This document shows, in pieces, positions 1 through 8,318 of a DNA stretch of 64,000 nt. The position numbers and the translations under genes are program-made. Below the pieces are notes generated by a model. The model did no database searches. It was not told the origin of the DNA and saw only the letters and a program-made list of their open reading frames with translations. How positions within the stretch are numbered: the stretch's first letter is position 1; each line of letters opens with the position of its first letter. Origin of the DNA: Pseudomonas pharyngis (lineage in GTDB: Bacteria > Pseudomonadota > Gammaproteobacteria > Pseudomonadales > Pseudomonadaceae); contig NZ_BQID01000003.1 in the NCBI RefSeq assembly GCF_021602345.1, positions 1 through 64,000 of the forward strand, in the 5' to 3' direction.

Positions 1-1177
1 CCACAATCCTCCCGCCCGTCGCGGCAAACGGATGCCCCGCCGCCAGCGAGCTGCCCTTGACGTTCAAGCGGCTGCGATCAATCGAGCCCAGCGGCGCGTC
101 CAGCCCGAGCCGGGTCTTGCAGTAGTCCGGATCCCCCCAGGCCTTCAACGTGCACAACACTTGCGCGGCGAAGGCCTCGTGGATTTCGTAGTAGTCGAAA
201 TCCTGCAAGGTCAGTCCATTGCGCGCCAGCAAGCGTGGCACCGCATACACCGGAGCCATCAAAAGTCCTTCGGCACCGTTGACGAAATCCACCGCCGCCG
301 CTTCGCCGTCGCGCAGATACGCGAGGATTGGCAGACCACGTTCCTTCGCCCACTCTTCGCTGCCCAGCAACACCACCGACGCGCCATCGGTCAGCGGCGT
401 CGAGTTGCCGGCAGTCAGAGTGCCTTTGGCGCTTTTCTCGAAAGCCGGTTTCAGGGTCGCGAGTTTTTCCAGGGTCAGGTCCGGGCGCAGGTTGTTGTCG
501 CGGGTCAGGCCGAGGAATGGGGTCATCAGGTCGTTGTGCCAGCCTTCGCTGTAGGACGCCGCGAGTTTGTGGTGACTTTCGAAGGCCAGTTGATCCTGTT
601 CCTCGCGGGGGATGTTCCAGGTCTGCGCCATCAATTCGCAGTGCTCGCCCATCGACAGGCCGGTGCGCGGTTCGCCGTTGCGCGGGAAGTCGGGGATCAG
701 GTGTTTCGGGCGTAATTGCAGAAAGGTCTTGAGCTTGTCGCCGGTGGTCTTGGCGCGGTTGGCTTGCAGGAGGATCTTGCGCAGGCCTTCGCTGACGCTG
801 ATCGGCGCATCCGACGTGGTGTCGACACCGCCGGCAATACCGCAATCGATCTGGCCGAGGGCGATCTTGTTCGCCACCAGCAGCGCCGCTTCCAGGCCGG
901 TGCCGCAGGCCTGCTGGATGTCATAGGCCGGGGTGGCCGGCGACAGCCGCGAGCCGAGCACGCATTCGCGGGTCAGGTTCATATCCCGTGACAATTTCAG
1001 CACCGCCCCTGCGACCACTTCGCCGATGCGCTGGCCGTGCAGGTTGTAGCGTTCGATCAGGCCTTCGAGAGCGGCGGTGAGCATCACCTGATTGCTGGCG
1101 GTGGCGTAGGGCCCGTTGGAGCGGGCGAACGGAATGCGGTTGCCACCAATGATCGCGACGCGGCGCAGCTGACTCAT
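1..1177 (-). CDS. Acetyl-CoA C-acetyltransferase (thiolase), 3' end beyond the window
   Basis: Thiolase-superfamily enzyme, condensing or cleaving acyl-CoA/acetyl-CoA. The protein starts MSQLRRVAIIGGNRIPF. It carries the nucleophile region QQACGTGLEAA, the HEAFAAQ active-site histidine motif and AAGHPFAATGG before the window edge. About 392 codons are present; the last stretch, which holds the second catalytic cysteine in this family, lies outside. The ATG at 1177-1175 is preceded by AAGGAG. The gene diverges from the FabG-type reductase at 1355, and with the MaoC protein forms a set resembling PAO1 PA4785/PA4786 (from memory). The family also contains FadI/FadA types; a choice between biosynthetic and degradative direction is not possible from sequence alone. 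Confidence 0.9.
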   Translation of the reverse strand, partial: MSQLRRVAIIGGNRIPFARSNGPYATASNQVMLTAALEGLIERYNLHGQRIGEVVAGAVLKLSRDMNLTRECVLGSRLSPATPAYDIQQACGTGLEAALLVANKIALGQIDCGIAGGVDTTSDAPISVSEGLRKILLQANRAKTTGDKLKTFLQLRPKHLIPDFPRNGEPRTGLSMGEHCELMAQTWNIPREEQDQLAFESHHKLAASYSEGWHNDLMTPFLGLTRDNNLRPDLTLEKLATLKPAFEKSAKGTLTAGNSTPLTDGASVVLLGSEEWAKERGLPILAYLRDGEAAAVDFVNGAEGLLMAPVYAVPRLLARNGLTLQDFDYYEIHEAFAAQVLCTLKAWGDPDYCKTRLGLDAPLGSIDRSRLNVKGSSLAAGHPFAATGGRIV

Positions 1178-1354
1178 GAAATGCTCCTTGTGAAATATCC
1201 GGTCTGAAAATCGAGCGCTGAAAACCCGGTCGGGCCACAAAAGCGCCGAGGGCAAACTACTCTGCTGTTCTAGCGTAGGCCTTATTGCGTGGATCGAACG
1301 ATTGATTGCCCTTCGCAGTCCACACTTTGAACCCCATCTTCTGGAGAGCGTTCC

Positions 1355-2707
1355 ATGTCTGACCGCTATATCGACTTCGCCAACTCGCCCATCGGCCACC
1401 GTCTGGTCGGGGCCCTGGGCCTGCCGTCGCCGGTGCGGCTGGAACGCTGGCAGGCCGGGCGCCTGCGGCCGGTGGACGGTGCGCTGCTGATCGGCGGTGG
1501 GCCGCTGGCCGAGCAGGTCAGCGTCTTTGCCAACCGGTTGACCGATGCCATTTATCGCTACGGCGACCAGCCGGCGAGCGCCACCCAATGGATTCCCGGC
1601 CATGGCCCGAAACTCAAGGCCGTGGTGTTCGACGCCAGCGATTTGCAGCACACCGACCAGCTCAAGCAACTGCGCGAGTTCTTCCAGCCGTTGATGAAGA
1701 ACCTCGACAGCAGCGCGCACCTGGTAATCCTCGGCCGCGCCCCGGAAACCCTGCGTGAACCGTTTGCCGCCAGCGCACAGCGAGCGCTTGAAGGCTTCTC
1801 GCGCTCGCTGGCCAAGGAACTGCGCAGCGGCGGCACGCTGCAACTGATCTACGTGGGCGAAGGCGCCGAGGATCAGCTCGAAGGGCCGCTGCGGTTTTTC
1901 CTCTCGCCGAAAAGCGCGTTCGTCTCCGGGCAGGTGATCCGGCTGACAGCCTGCGCCACCCAGGTCACCGACTGGACGCGCCCGTTGGGCGGACGCAAAG
2001 CACTGGTCACCGGTGCGGCGCGCGGCATCGGCGCCTCCATCGCCGAAACTTTGGCCCGTGACGGCGCCGAGGTGATCCTGCTCGACGTGCCGCCCGCGAA
2101 AACCGATCTGGAAGCCCTCGCCGCACGCCTCGGCGGGCGCGCCATCACCCTCGACATCTGCGCCGAAGATGCTGCCGCGCAACTGATTGAACAGCTGCCG
2201 GACGGCCTCGACATTCTGGTGCACAACGCCGGCATTACCCGCGACAAGACCCTGGCCAACATGACGCCGGAATTCTGGGACGCGGTGTTGGCGGTCAACC
2301 TCAACGCACCGCAAGTGCTGACCAAAGCCCTGCTCGACAGCGGCACGTTGCGCGATAACGCGCGGGTGATTCTGCTGGCGTCGATCAGCGGCATCGCCGG
2401 CAATCGCGGGCAGACCAACTACGCGGCAAGCAAGGCCGGGCTGATCGGACTGGCCCAGGCCTGGGCGCCGACCCTGCTGGAACGCGGTATCAGCATCAAT
2501 GCCGTGGCGCCGGGATTCATCGAGACCCAGATGACTGCGCACATTCCGTTCGGCCTGCGTGAAGCCGGGCGGCGCATGAGTTCGCTGGGCCAGGGCGGCC
2601 TGCCGCAAGACGTCGCCGAAGCCGTGGCCTGGCTGGCCCAACCGGGCACCGGCGCGTTCACCGGACAAGCGCTGCGGGTGTGCGGCCAAAGCGTTCTGGG
2701 AGCCTGA
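1355..2707 (+). CDS. Long FabG-type 3-oxoacyl-ACP/CoA reductase (SDR family, 450 aa)
   Basis: Short-chain dehydrogenase that should reduce 3-oxoacyl thioesters with NAD(P)H. The C-terminal half (about residues 210-450) is a complete classical SDR: cofactor motif TGAARGIG, the HNAG motif (variant of NNAG), a catalytic serine in LLASISG and YAASK. The N-terminal ~200 residues form an additional Rossmann-like domain without these motifs, as in high-molecular-weight FabG proteins, about 200 residues longer than ordinary FabG. The ATG follows GGAG in tctggagagcg. The MaoC-type gene starts 2 bases after the stop, so the two are co-transcribed. Substrate range is not evident. Confidence 0.9.
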   Translation: MSDRYIDFANSPIGHRLVGALGLPSPVRLERWQAGRLRPVDGALLIGGGPLAEQVSVFANRLTDAIYRYGDQPASATQWIPGHGPKLKAVVFDASDLQHTDQLKQLREFFQPLMKNLDSSAHLVILGRAPETLREPFAASAQRALEGFSRSLAKELRSGGTLQLIYVGEGAEDQLEGPLRFFLSPKSAFVSGQVIRLTACATQVTDWTRPLGGRKALVTGAARGIGASIAETLARDGAEVILLDVPPAKTDLEALAARLGGRAITLDICAEDAAAQLIEQLPDGLDILVHNAGITRDKTLANMTPEFWDAVLAVNLNAPQVLTKALLDSGTLRDNARVILLASISGIAGNRGQTNYAASKAGLIGLAQAWAPTLLERGISINAVAPGFIETQMTAHIPFGLREAGRRMSSLGQGGLPQDVAEAVAWLAQPGTGAFTGQALRVCGQSVLGA

Positions 2708-2709
2708 CC

Positions 2710-3564
2710 ATGACCATCGAATGGCATACGCTGCACCACGAGCCGAGCCTGCCGGGGCTGTATGCCCGGGCGGCGACCCGACGCAAAATCACCGGCACCA
2801 CCCTGCCCGCCAGCGGCCTGCGCTGCGCCGTCGAGGTCGATGGCAAACGTCTGGCGGAGTATCGCAAGGTCTGCGGTTTCACCGATGACGGTCTGCTGCC
2901 GCCGACCTATCCGCATATCCTGGCGTTCGCCCTGCAGATGCAATTGCTGACGGCCAAGGAGTTTCCGTTCCCGCTGCTGGGGCTGATTCATCTGAGCAAC
3001 CGCATCCGCGTATTGCGGCCAATGGGCGGGATCAGTCGCGCGCAAGTCAGTGTCCGGGTGCATAACCTGCAACCGCATCCAAAGGGCGCGACCTTCGATC
3101 TGCTGACCACCCTCGACGATCAACTCGGCCCGTTGTGGGAAGCCGAAAGCCAAATGCTCTGTCGCGGCGTGAAGCTTGAAGGCGAACCGGTCGAACAGGC
3201 CTGGGAGCCGGCGCTGCCGCTGATGCAAGTGGCGCAATGGAAGGCGCCGGCGGACATCGGCCGGCAGTACGCGAAAGTCTCCGGCGACTACAACCCGATC
3301 CACCTGAGCGCCGCCAGTGCCAAGCTGTTCGGTTTCCCCACGGCCATCGCCCACGGGTTATGGAACAAGGCCCGCACGCTGGCGGCGCTGGCAGATCATC
3401 TGCCCAAGGCCAACCTTGAGGTCACCGTGCACTTTCGCAAACCGGTGCGCCTGCCGAGCGAGGTGAGTCTGTTCGCCAGCGCTGCCGGTTCCAGCGGTGA
3501 GTTGCGCCTGATCGGCGCCGGGGATCTGGAGCACATGGTGGGCAACTGGCAGCCGGTAGCCTGA
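2710..3564 (+). CDS. MaoC-like hot-dog dehydratase
   Basis: Probable (R)-specific enoyl-CoA/ACP hydratase, 284 aa. The C-terminal hot-dog domain contains the hydratase-2 signature YAKVSGDYNPIHL with the catalytic Asp/His pair, followed by FPTAIAHGLW. The N-terminal half looks like a degenerate second hot-dog unit, the usual two-domain form of this family. The ATG at 2710 is preferred to an upstream GTG because it begins 2 bases after the reductase stop and gives MTIEWHTL. With the reductase it supplies two successive steps of acyl-chain elongation or turnover, which could feed fatty-acid or polyhydroxyalkanoate precursors (inference). Confidence 0.88.
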   Translation: MTIEWHTLHHEPSLPGLYARAATRRKITGTTLPASGLRCAVEVDGKRLAEYRKVCGFTDDGLLPPTYPHILAFALQMQLLTAKEFPFPLLGLIHLSNRIRVLRPMGGISRAQVSVRVHNLQPHPKGATFDLLTTLDDQLGPLWEAESQMLCRGVKLEGEPVEQAWEPALPLMQVAQWKAPADIGRQYAKVSGDYNPIHLSAASAKLFGFPTAIAHGLWNKARTLAALADHLPKANLEVTVHFRKPVRLPSEVSLFASAAGSSGELRLIGAGDLEHMVGNWQPVA

Positions 3565-3647
3565 CATCGAGGCCGGGAAAACCTGATCAATTGTGTATAT
3601 ATCACTTAAGTTTTCCCGCGCCGCACAAACATCCCTCGCCGAAACCC

Positions 3648-3673
3648 AGCCTTGATTTTCAAGGCTTTTTTTT
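3648..3673 (+). terminator. Rho-independent terminator after the MaoC gene
   Basis: Perfect 7-bp stem AGCCTTG / CAAGGCT around ATTTT, followed directly by seven T. It closes the fabG-maoC operon. The rest of the 306-base gap up to 3871 holds the leader of the collagen-like gene; its only other notable sequence is an inverted CGACTAATACC-type motif at 3690-3700. Confidence 0.88.
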
Positions 3674-3870
3674 GCGCGCCTATATCCTCGGTATTAGTCG
3701 TTAGGCGGCACTCGCATCCCCCTGCATAAAGGCGTTAATACCAACTTGAGAATGGCGTGGATCCGCCCTTGCGACTGATATGAGCACAACGGACGAAGGC
3801 ACTGCCGGCAACAGAATCGGCGGGCCATCGAAAACAACAAACGTTGTGACGGGTGCAAGGAATAACGCTC

Positions 3871-5433
3871 ATGAAAACTCAGATGAAAGCTCAGGCGGCA
3901 TGGTGCAAATCGGCAACGGCACTGGCCCTCATTCTCTCCCTTGGTCTGGCCGGTTGCAGCAGTGGCGGCGGCGGTCATCACAGCAGTTCCGGCAGTTCTT
4001 CCCCCGACAGCTCGACTGCGGGTACTGGCGGCACCGGTGGCACGGGTGGAACCGGAGACACCGCGGGCACTGGCGGCACTGGCGGCACTGGCGGTACCGG
4101 TGGCACTGGCGGAACGGGAGGGACAACGGATCCGACCAATCCGACCAATCCCACCAATCCGACGGACCCGACGAACCCGACCAATCCCACGACCCCTTCG
4201 CTGGTGACGACCACCCTGGTGCAGGACGTCGGCAATACCGTCAGCGGCGTCGGCGATGGCGTCGGCCAGATCGGCGACTCTCTCAGTGGCGTGCCGGTAG
4301 TCGGCGGCGTGGTGCAAAGCGCCGCCAAAACCGCCGGCAACGTGGTGACCACGCTGGGTGACGGCGTAGCCAACGGCATCGGCAAACTGGCGACCACCGA
4401 CAATGGTCTGGGCGTCACCGCTTCGGCGGTCGGCGGCGTGGTGCAGGATGTGGGCAACGGCGTGTCCGACCTGAGCGGCAAACTGGCCACTGCCACGGGC
4501 AGCGTTCCTGTGGTTGGCGGTGTGGTGACCAAGGTCGCCCCAGTGCTCAACGGAGTCGGCGAAAAGGTCACTATGCTCGGCGACACCCTCAGCACCGCCA
4601 CCACCACCGGCCCGCTCGGCTCGGTGACCAAAGAAGTCGGCAGCAAACTGGTGCCGGTGATTGCCATGGTCGAAAGCACCACGGACAAACTCGGTACGGC
4701 TACAGGACTGGGCGCGCCGTTGAACGGTTTGGTCCAGAAGGTCGGCAGCACGGTGGACGGCGTGGGTGACAAGGTCACTGTCGCCGGCAACGGCAACGCT
4801 CTGACCAACACCGTCGGCGGCGCCCTGAGCAATGTCGGCACTGCCGTCGGCAAGGCCGGTGGGCTGGTGGACAACGGCACCGGTTCGGGAACAGGCGTCG
4901 GTGGCGGCCTGGGCAGCAATGGCTTGCTGCAAACCGTCGGCGGCGCCGTGGTCAACGTCGGCGCCGGCTTGAGCAGCGGCAATGGCACTCTCGCCGCACC
5001 CGGTGGCGTGCTGGCGGCGGCCGGTAACACCGTGGCCTCGCTCAACACCGTGCTCGGCGGTTCGGGCTCGCCGATCACCAGCCCGACCACTCCCCTGGCA
5101 ACCCTGGGCAACAACGTGGGTGCCGGACTTGCGCCAGTCACCACGGCGGTCACCAGCCTGACCCAGAACGTCGGCGCCGCCACCGGGCTCGGCACTCCGG
5201 TCGCCGGTCTCACCGGTCAGGCCGGCGGTGCCGTCGGCAATCTCGGCAACACGATTGCCAGCACCAACAGCAACCCTGTAGTGACGGCGGTCGGCAACAC
5301 CGTCACCACGGTGGGCAATACGGTCACTGCGGTCGGCGGACTGGTCAACGGTGGCACCGCCACCGGGACTGGCGGCGGACTGGGTGGCGCCCTCGGCGGT
5401 CTTACCGGCGCCCTGGGCGGCAACAAACGCTGA
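3871..5433 (+). CDS. Collagen-like glycine-rich lipoprotein, putative surface adhesin
   Basis: 520-aa exported lipoprotein. A basic N-terminus and hydrophobic stretch end in lipobox LAGC (Cys29); Ser follows the Cys, which predicts outer-membrane sorting. Next come a Ser/Gly/His linker, a Gly-Thr tract of TGG triplets (about residues 49-86) and an Asx-Pro-Thr repeat (about 87-110). The remaining ~400 residues are Gly/Val/Thr-rich quasi-repeats built on phrases such as VVGGVV, GNTV and GLGAPL. The triplets resemble collagen Gly-X-Y, but proline is absent from them, so a triple helix is uncertain. ATG 3871 is chosen over an in-frame codon at 3853 because it fits the signal peptide. A TpsB transporter follows after a terminator; surface display through it is an inference. 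Confidence 0.8.
   Translation: MKTQMKAQAAWCKSATALALILSLGLAGCSSGGGGHHSSSGSSSPDSSTAGTGGTGGTGGTGDTAGTGGTGGTGGTGGTGGTGGTTDPTNPTNPTNPTDPTNPTNPTTPSLVTTTLVQDVGNTVSGVGDGVGQIGDSLSGVPVVGGVVQSAAKTAGNVVTTLGDGVANGIGKLATTDNGLGVTASAVGGVVQDVGNGVSDLSGKLATATGSVPVVGGVVTKVAPVLNGVGEKVTMLGDTLSTATTTGPLGSVTKEVGSKLVPVIAMVESTTDKLGTATGLGAPLNGLVQKVGSTVDGVGDKVTVAGNGNALTNTVGGALSNVGTAVGKAGGLVDNGTGSGTGVGGGLGSNGLLQTVGGAVVNVGAGLSSGNGTLAAPGGVLAAAGNTVASLNTVLGGSGSPITSPTTPLATLGNNVGAGLAPVTTAVTSLTQNVGAATGLGTPVAGLTGQAGGAVGNLGNTIASTNSNPVVTAVGNTVTTVGNTVTAVGGLVNGGTATGTGGGLGGALGGLTGALGGNKR
4021..4200 (+). repeat. Low-complexity coding repeats (Gly-Thr triplets, then Asx-Pro-Thr)
   Basis: Tandem GGC-ACT/ACC codons encode the TGG tract, followed by six or seven copies of an (A/G)ACCCGACCAA-like 9-base unit for NPT/DPT. 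Such tracts are prone to slippage; unit loss or gain in threes would keep the frame, so length may vary between strains. Confidence 0.75.
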
Positions 5434-5487
5434 ATTGCACCTGGCCGATTCGACGGCCGAACCTACAGCGCCTACGCTTGGTTGAGG

Positions 5488-5519
5488 GCGGAAGATTCCC
5501 ACGAGTCTTCCGCTTTTTT
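5488..5519 (+). terminator. Terminator/attenuator between lipoprotein and tpsB
   Basis: GCGGAAGA / TCTTCCGC perfect 8-bp stem with a 10-base loop, then six T. It lies between the lipoprotein stop (5433) and the TpsB start (5568). Partial read-through would give more cargo than transporter mRNA. No strong separate promoter for tpsB is obvious in the 48 bases after it. Confidence 0.88.
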
Positions 5520-5567
5520 CTTAGGAGAAAACCCGCCCGGTGCTGGGGTTTGAACATGGAGTGTCCT

Positions 5568-7238
5568 ATGCGCGTTATGGCATCCCTGCTGTTTCTCAGT
5601 CTCAGTTGCACAACCCTCGCCGACACCCTGCCCAGCTTTCTCAACAGCAACGAAACCATTCGCAACCTGCCGGTGCCGAACCTGCCCGCCGACGCCTATC
5701 GGCCGAACGCCGCGCCACTGCAAGTACCGGATCCCGGCGCCACGGCCGCCCAGCCGCTGCTGATGAGTACAAAGATCAACCTCAGGACCGTGCAGATCGA
5801 AGGCGGCACGCTCTACCCGTTGAACGAACTGGCAGAAATCTACAAGCCCCTGATCGGTCGCGAGAGCAGCCTTGCCGACCTGATCGAAGCCACCCGCAAC
5901 ATCACCCGTCGCTACCAGCAGGACGGTTATTTGCTGTCCTACGCCTTCCTGCCACAACAGAACTTCGACGACGGCGTGGCGCGCGTCGTGCTGGTGGAAG
6001 GCTACGTGCGGGACGTGCAGATCGCGGGCGACGTCGGGCGGGTCAAAGCCCTGCTCGAACGACTGGCGGCCAAGCTTCAGGCTGAGCGCCCTCTCACACG
6101 CAAGACGTTCGAGCGCTACACCACACTGATGACCCGCATTCCCGGCGTGACGATCCAGGCCCAGGTGCCGCCACCCGGCACCACCGATGGTGCAACCACG
6201 CTGGTAGCCCAGGCCAGCCGCAAACCGTTCACCAGCACCCTGAGCACCACCGAAGACAACCGCAACGGCACTCAGGCCCTGCTCGGTATCAGCAGCAATT
6301 CACAAACCTCGATGGGCGAACAACTTAGCCTCAGCGGCCTGTTTCCACCGGGAGATGATCACGAGCGTTACTACCGGCTGGACTACAACCAATTCATCAA
6401 CGACGAAGGTGCGCAACTGAGCCTGTCGGCCTCACGCTACCGGGCCGATCCCGGCACCAACGTAGTGCTGAACAACGGTCTGGAACTCAAGCCGCACCGT
6501 GAAAACGACCGTTACTCGCTCGGTTTCACCCTGCCGCTGATTGCCGCCTCGGATGAACTGCTGACCGCCGGATCGCGTCTGTACGCCGTCAACGACAAGA
6601 CCCGCTACAACGTGATCGGCTACCCGCTGAGCGCCGAAGAACGCACCGACATCCGCGCCCTCGCCTTCGAAAGCGACTGGCGCAAGGCCGATGCCCGACA
6701 ACTGCGGATCCTCAGTGGCGGCGTGTACCAGGGCTTCGACAGCCTGGGCGCGCACACCAACAACAGCGCCATCGACCTCGATTTTTTCCGGGTGCGTCTG
6801 TCGGGGGTGCAGAGCGACAAGTTCCTCGACAACTGGCAAGGGGTGCTGTCGGCTGCGTTGTACTGGAGTCGCGACACCCTGCCCGACAGCGAGCGCGCGG
6901 TGTTCGGCGGGCAGAATTTCGGCCGTGGTTATCCCGATGATCAGGCGTCCGGCGACAAGGGCTGGGGTGTGGCTTACGAAATCAACTACAGCTTCAACCG
7001 CGACGGCAACTGGGTGCGCATCCTGCAACCGTACTTCGTGCTCGACCGCTCGCGCAGCTGGTTCAATGAATTGCCGGTGCAGGCCAACAACCTGTCATCG
7101 GCGGCGGTCGGCCTGAGATTTGGCGATGCGAAGTACTACAACATCGCCCTGGAAGCCGCCAAGGCGATGTCGGATGAAGCGCTGGACACCTTCAATCGCC
7201 GGCCGCGTTACAGCATCAGTTTCAGTTATCAGCTATAG
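5568..7238 (+). CDS. TpsB-type two-partner secretion transporter (ShlB/FhaC/HecB family)
   Basis: Outer-membrane protein of the Omp85/TpsB superfamily, 556 aa. It has a signal peptide (MRVMASLLFLSLSCTTLA), a proline-rich linker, one clear POTRA domain beginning near INLRTVQIEGG and ending at VLVEGYV, and a beta-barrel C-terminal region containing the conserved FGRGYPDDQ loop motif, matching the (V)RGY lid motif of the family. The protein ends SISFSYQL, a beta-strand whose last residue is Leu rather than the usual Phe. ATG 5568 is chosen because GGAG lies 6 bases upstream and a signal peptide follows. Its likely cargo is the upstream collagen-like lipoprotein, which lacks a recognisable TPS domain. 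Confidence 0.9.
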   Translation: MRVMASLLFLSLSCTTLADTLPSFLNSNETIRNLPVPNLPADAYRPNAAPLQVPDPGATAAQPLLMSTKINLRTVQIEGGTLYPLNELAEIYKPLIGRESSLADLIEATRNITRRYQQDGYLLSYAFLPQQNFDDGVARVVLVEGYVRDVQIAGDVGRVKALLERLAAKLQAERPLTRKTFERYTTLMTRIPGVTIQAQVPPPGTTDGATTLVAQASRKPFTSTLSTTEDNRNGTQALLGISSNSQTSMGEQLSLSGLFPPGDDHERYYRLDYNQFINDEGAQLSLSASRYRADPGTNVVLNNGLELKPHRENDRYSLGFTLPLIAASDELLTAGSRLYAVNDKTRYNVIGYPLSAEERTDIRALAFESDWRKADARQLRILSGGVYQGFDSLGAHTNNSAIDLDFFRVRLSGVQSDKFLDNWQGVLSAALYWSRDTLPDSERAVFGGQNFGRGYPDDQASGDKGWGVAYEINYSFNRDGNWVRILQPYFVLDRSRSWFNELPVQANNLSSAAVGLRFGDAKYYNIALEAAKAMSDEALDTFNRRPRYSISFSYQL

Positions 7239-7244
7239 ACCGCC

Positions 7245-7272
7245 GTCGCAGGCAACGCCGGTTGCCTGCGAC
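7245..7272. terminator. Hairpin between convergent tpsB and DUF3613 genes
   Basis: Perfect 12-bp inverted repeat GTCGCAGGCAAC / GTTGCCTGCGAC around a 4-base loop, between two convergent stops 37 bases apart. There is no good T-run on either side, so it is either a bidirectional terminator of weak form or an mRNA 3'-end stabiliser. Confidence 0.6.
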
Positions 7273-7275
7273 GAG

Positions 7276-7548
7276 CTAGTTATTCGTCTCGATCTTGCCC
7301 CCGGCATCCGGGTCGTAGAAATCGGGGATTTCATATTTGTACTTCTTCAACCAGCGCTGCATCGCCAGCTCACGCTCGGTGGCCGTGGCCGCCTGCGGAT
7401 CGGGGGACGCGGCCTTGTTGCGGCTTTGCAGCAACAGCCAGCCTTCGGTTTCCTGCTGCTGGGCCGAGGCCGGGCCGGCGTCGATGGCCAGCGCGCCGAG
7501 CGGCAGACTCAACAGGCTCAGGCAACACAGGGTCTTGAACGTGTTCAT
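7276..7548 (-). CDS. DUF3613 domain protein of the Tad locus
   Basis: Small exported protein of 90 aa, signal peptide MNTFKTLCCLSLLSLPLGALA, then a conserved segment (TEGWLLLQSRNKAAS ... ATATERELAMQRW LKKYKYEIPDFYD). This matches DUF3613 proteins that sit beside tadD in pseudomonads (PAO1 PA4298, from memory). The start is ATG 7548 with aaggag upstream; longer in-frame codons overlap tadD. It is the last gene of the leftward tad operon. Its biochemical role is unknown; location suggests an accessory periplasmic part of the Flp pilus machine. Confidence 0.8.
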   Translation of the reverse strand: MNTFKTLCCLSLLSLPLGALAIDAGPASAQQQETEGWLLLQSRNKAASPDPQAATATERELAMQRWLKKYKYEIPDFYDPDAGGKIETNN

Positions 7549-7564
7549 GGCATCTCCTTGAGGC

Positions 7565-8284
7565 TCACTTGATCGCCGGTTGCGCATCAATCGCCACCGC
7601 GACCTGATTGCCAGCAACGGGTCTGGCTCTGACCGGCGACTTGAGTTTCTCCGCACGCGCCTGGGCATCGCTGAACTGCTCCGGGGTCAGGTGCGCGCGG
7701 CTGACCACTTCGGCGGCTTGCTGCCAGTTGTTCTGGTAGAGCAGCAGGGTCACCAGATTCAGCGTCGCCAACTGATTGTTCTGCTTCAGCTCGATGGCGG
7801 TCAGGAACTCGAAACGAGCGTCCTCGAGCCGCAGCTGATTGAGGTACACCACGCCCAGATCATTGCGGATGTTTTCATTGGTCGGCGCCAGCCGCGCCGC
7901 CCGTTGCAGGTGGGCCTGCGCCTGGCCGTTGTCACCACGGGCGGCGTACAACTGGCCCAGGCCATGTTCGGCGTCGGCGTTCAGGCATGTGCCCAGCAGA
8001 CTGCGATACAACGGCTCCGCTTCACTGCGTCCCAGCAGGCGATAGACCTTGGCCTTGCGCAGCCGCACCTCGACGAGGTTGTCGGGCAGCCCCTGCAGAT
8101 TGGCCAGGCTGGCGTGCAGCTTGCCGTCGTTGACCAGATCATCGGCGAGGTTCAGCGACAGCTCCTGTTCGGAGCTCAACTTGCTGCAGCTGGCCGGCGC
8201 CAGCATCGTCGTCCACGGTGCCTGACCGTCGGTTGCGCAACCGCCGAGCAGCAACAGGCTAGCCATGACCATCAGTGCTTTCAT
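7565..8284 (-). CDS. tadD: TadD, TPR lipoprotein of Flp pilus assembly
   Basis: 239-aa lipoprotein, MKALMVMASLLLLGGC (lipobox LGGC), followed by tetratricopeptide-like helices: HASLANLQGLPDN, AEHGLGQLYAARGDNGQAQAHLQRAARLAPTN and DLGVVYLNQLRLEDARFEFLTAIELKQNN. TadD acts as a pilotin-like factor for the secretin in Tad systems. ATG 8284 is taken as start because the lipobox follows at once and GGAG lies upstream; earlier in-frame codons overlap tadC. Genes tadC and DUF3613 flank it in the same direction with short gaps. Confidence 0.88.
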   Translation of the reverse strand: MKALMVMASLLLLGGCATDGQAPWTTMLAPASCSKLSSEQELSLNLADDLVNDGKLHASLANLQGLPDNLVEVRLRKAKVYRLLGRSEAEPLYRSLLGTCLNADAEHGLGQLYAARGDNGQAQAHLQRAARLAPTNENIRNDLGVVYLNQLRLEDARFEFLTAIELKQNNQLATLNLVTLLLYQNNWQQAAEVVSRAHLTPEQFSDAQARAEKLKSPVRARPVAGNQVAVAIDAQPAIK

Positions 8285-8318
8285 CAATCGCTCTCCATCG
8301 CCATTGTCATTGTCATTG

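Noticed and set aside
4021-4200. CRISPR array
   Set aside because: Short in-frame codon repeats without spacers; encodes the TGG/NPT tracts of the lipoprotein.
3694-5502. 602-codon open frame on the minus strand opposite the collagen-like gene
   Set aside because: It mirrors low-complexity Gly/Thr/Val coding and gives an implausible Gly/Ala/Arg/His-rich product. The plus-strand frame has a lipobox and GC3 bias.
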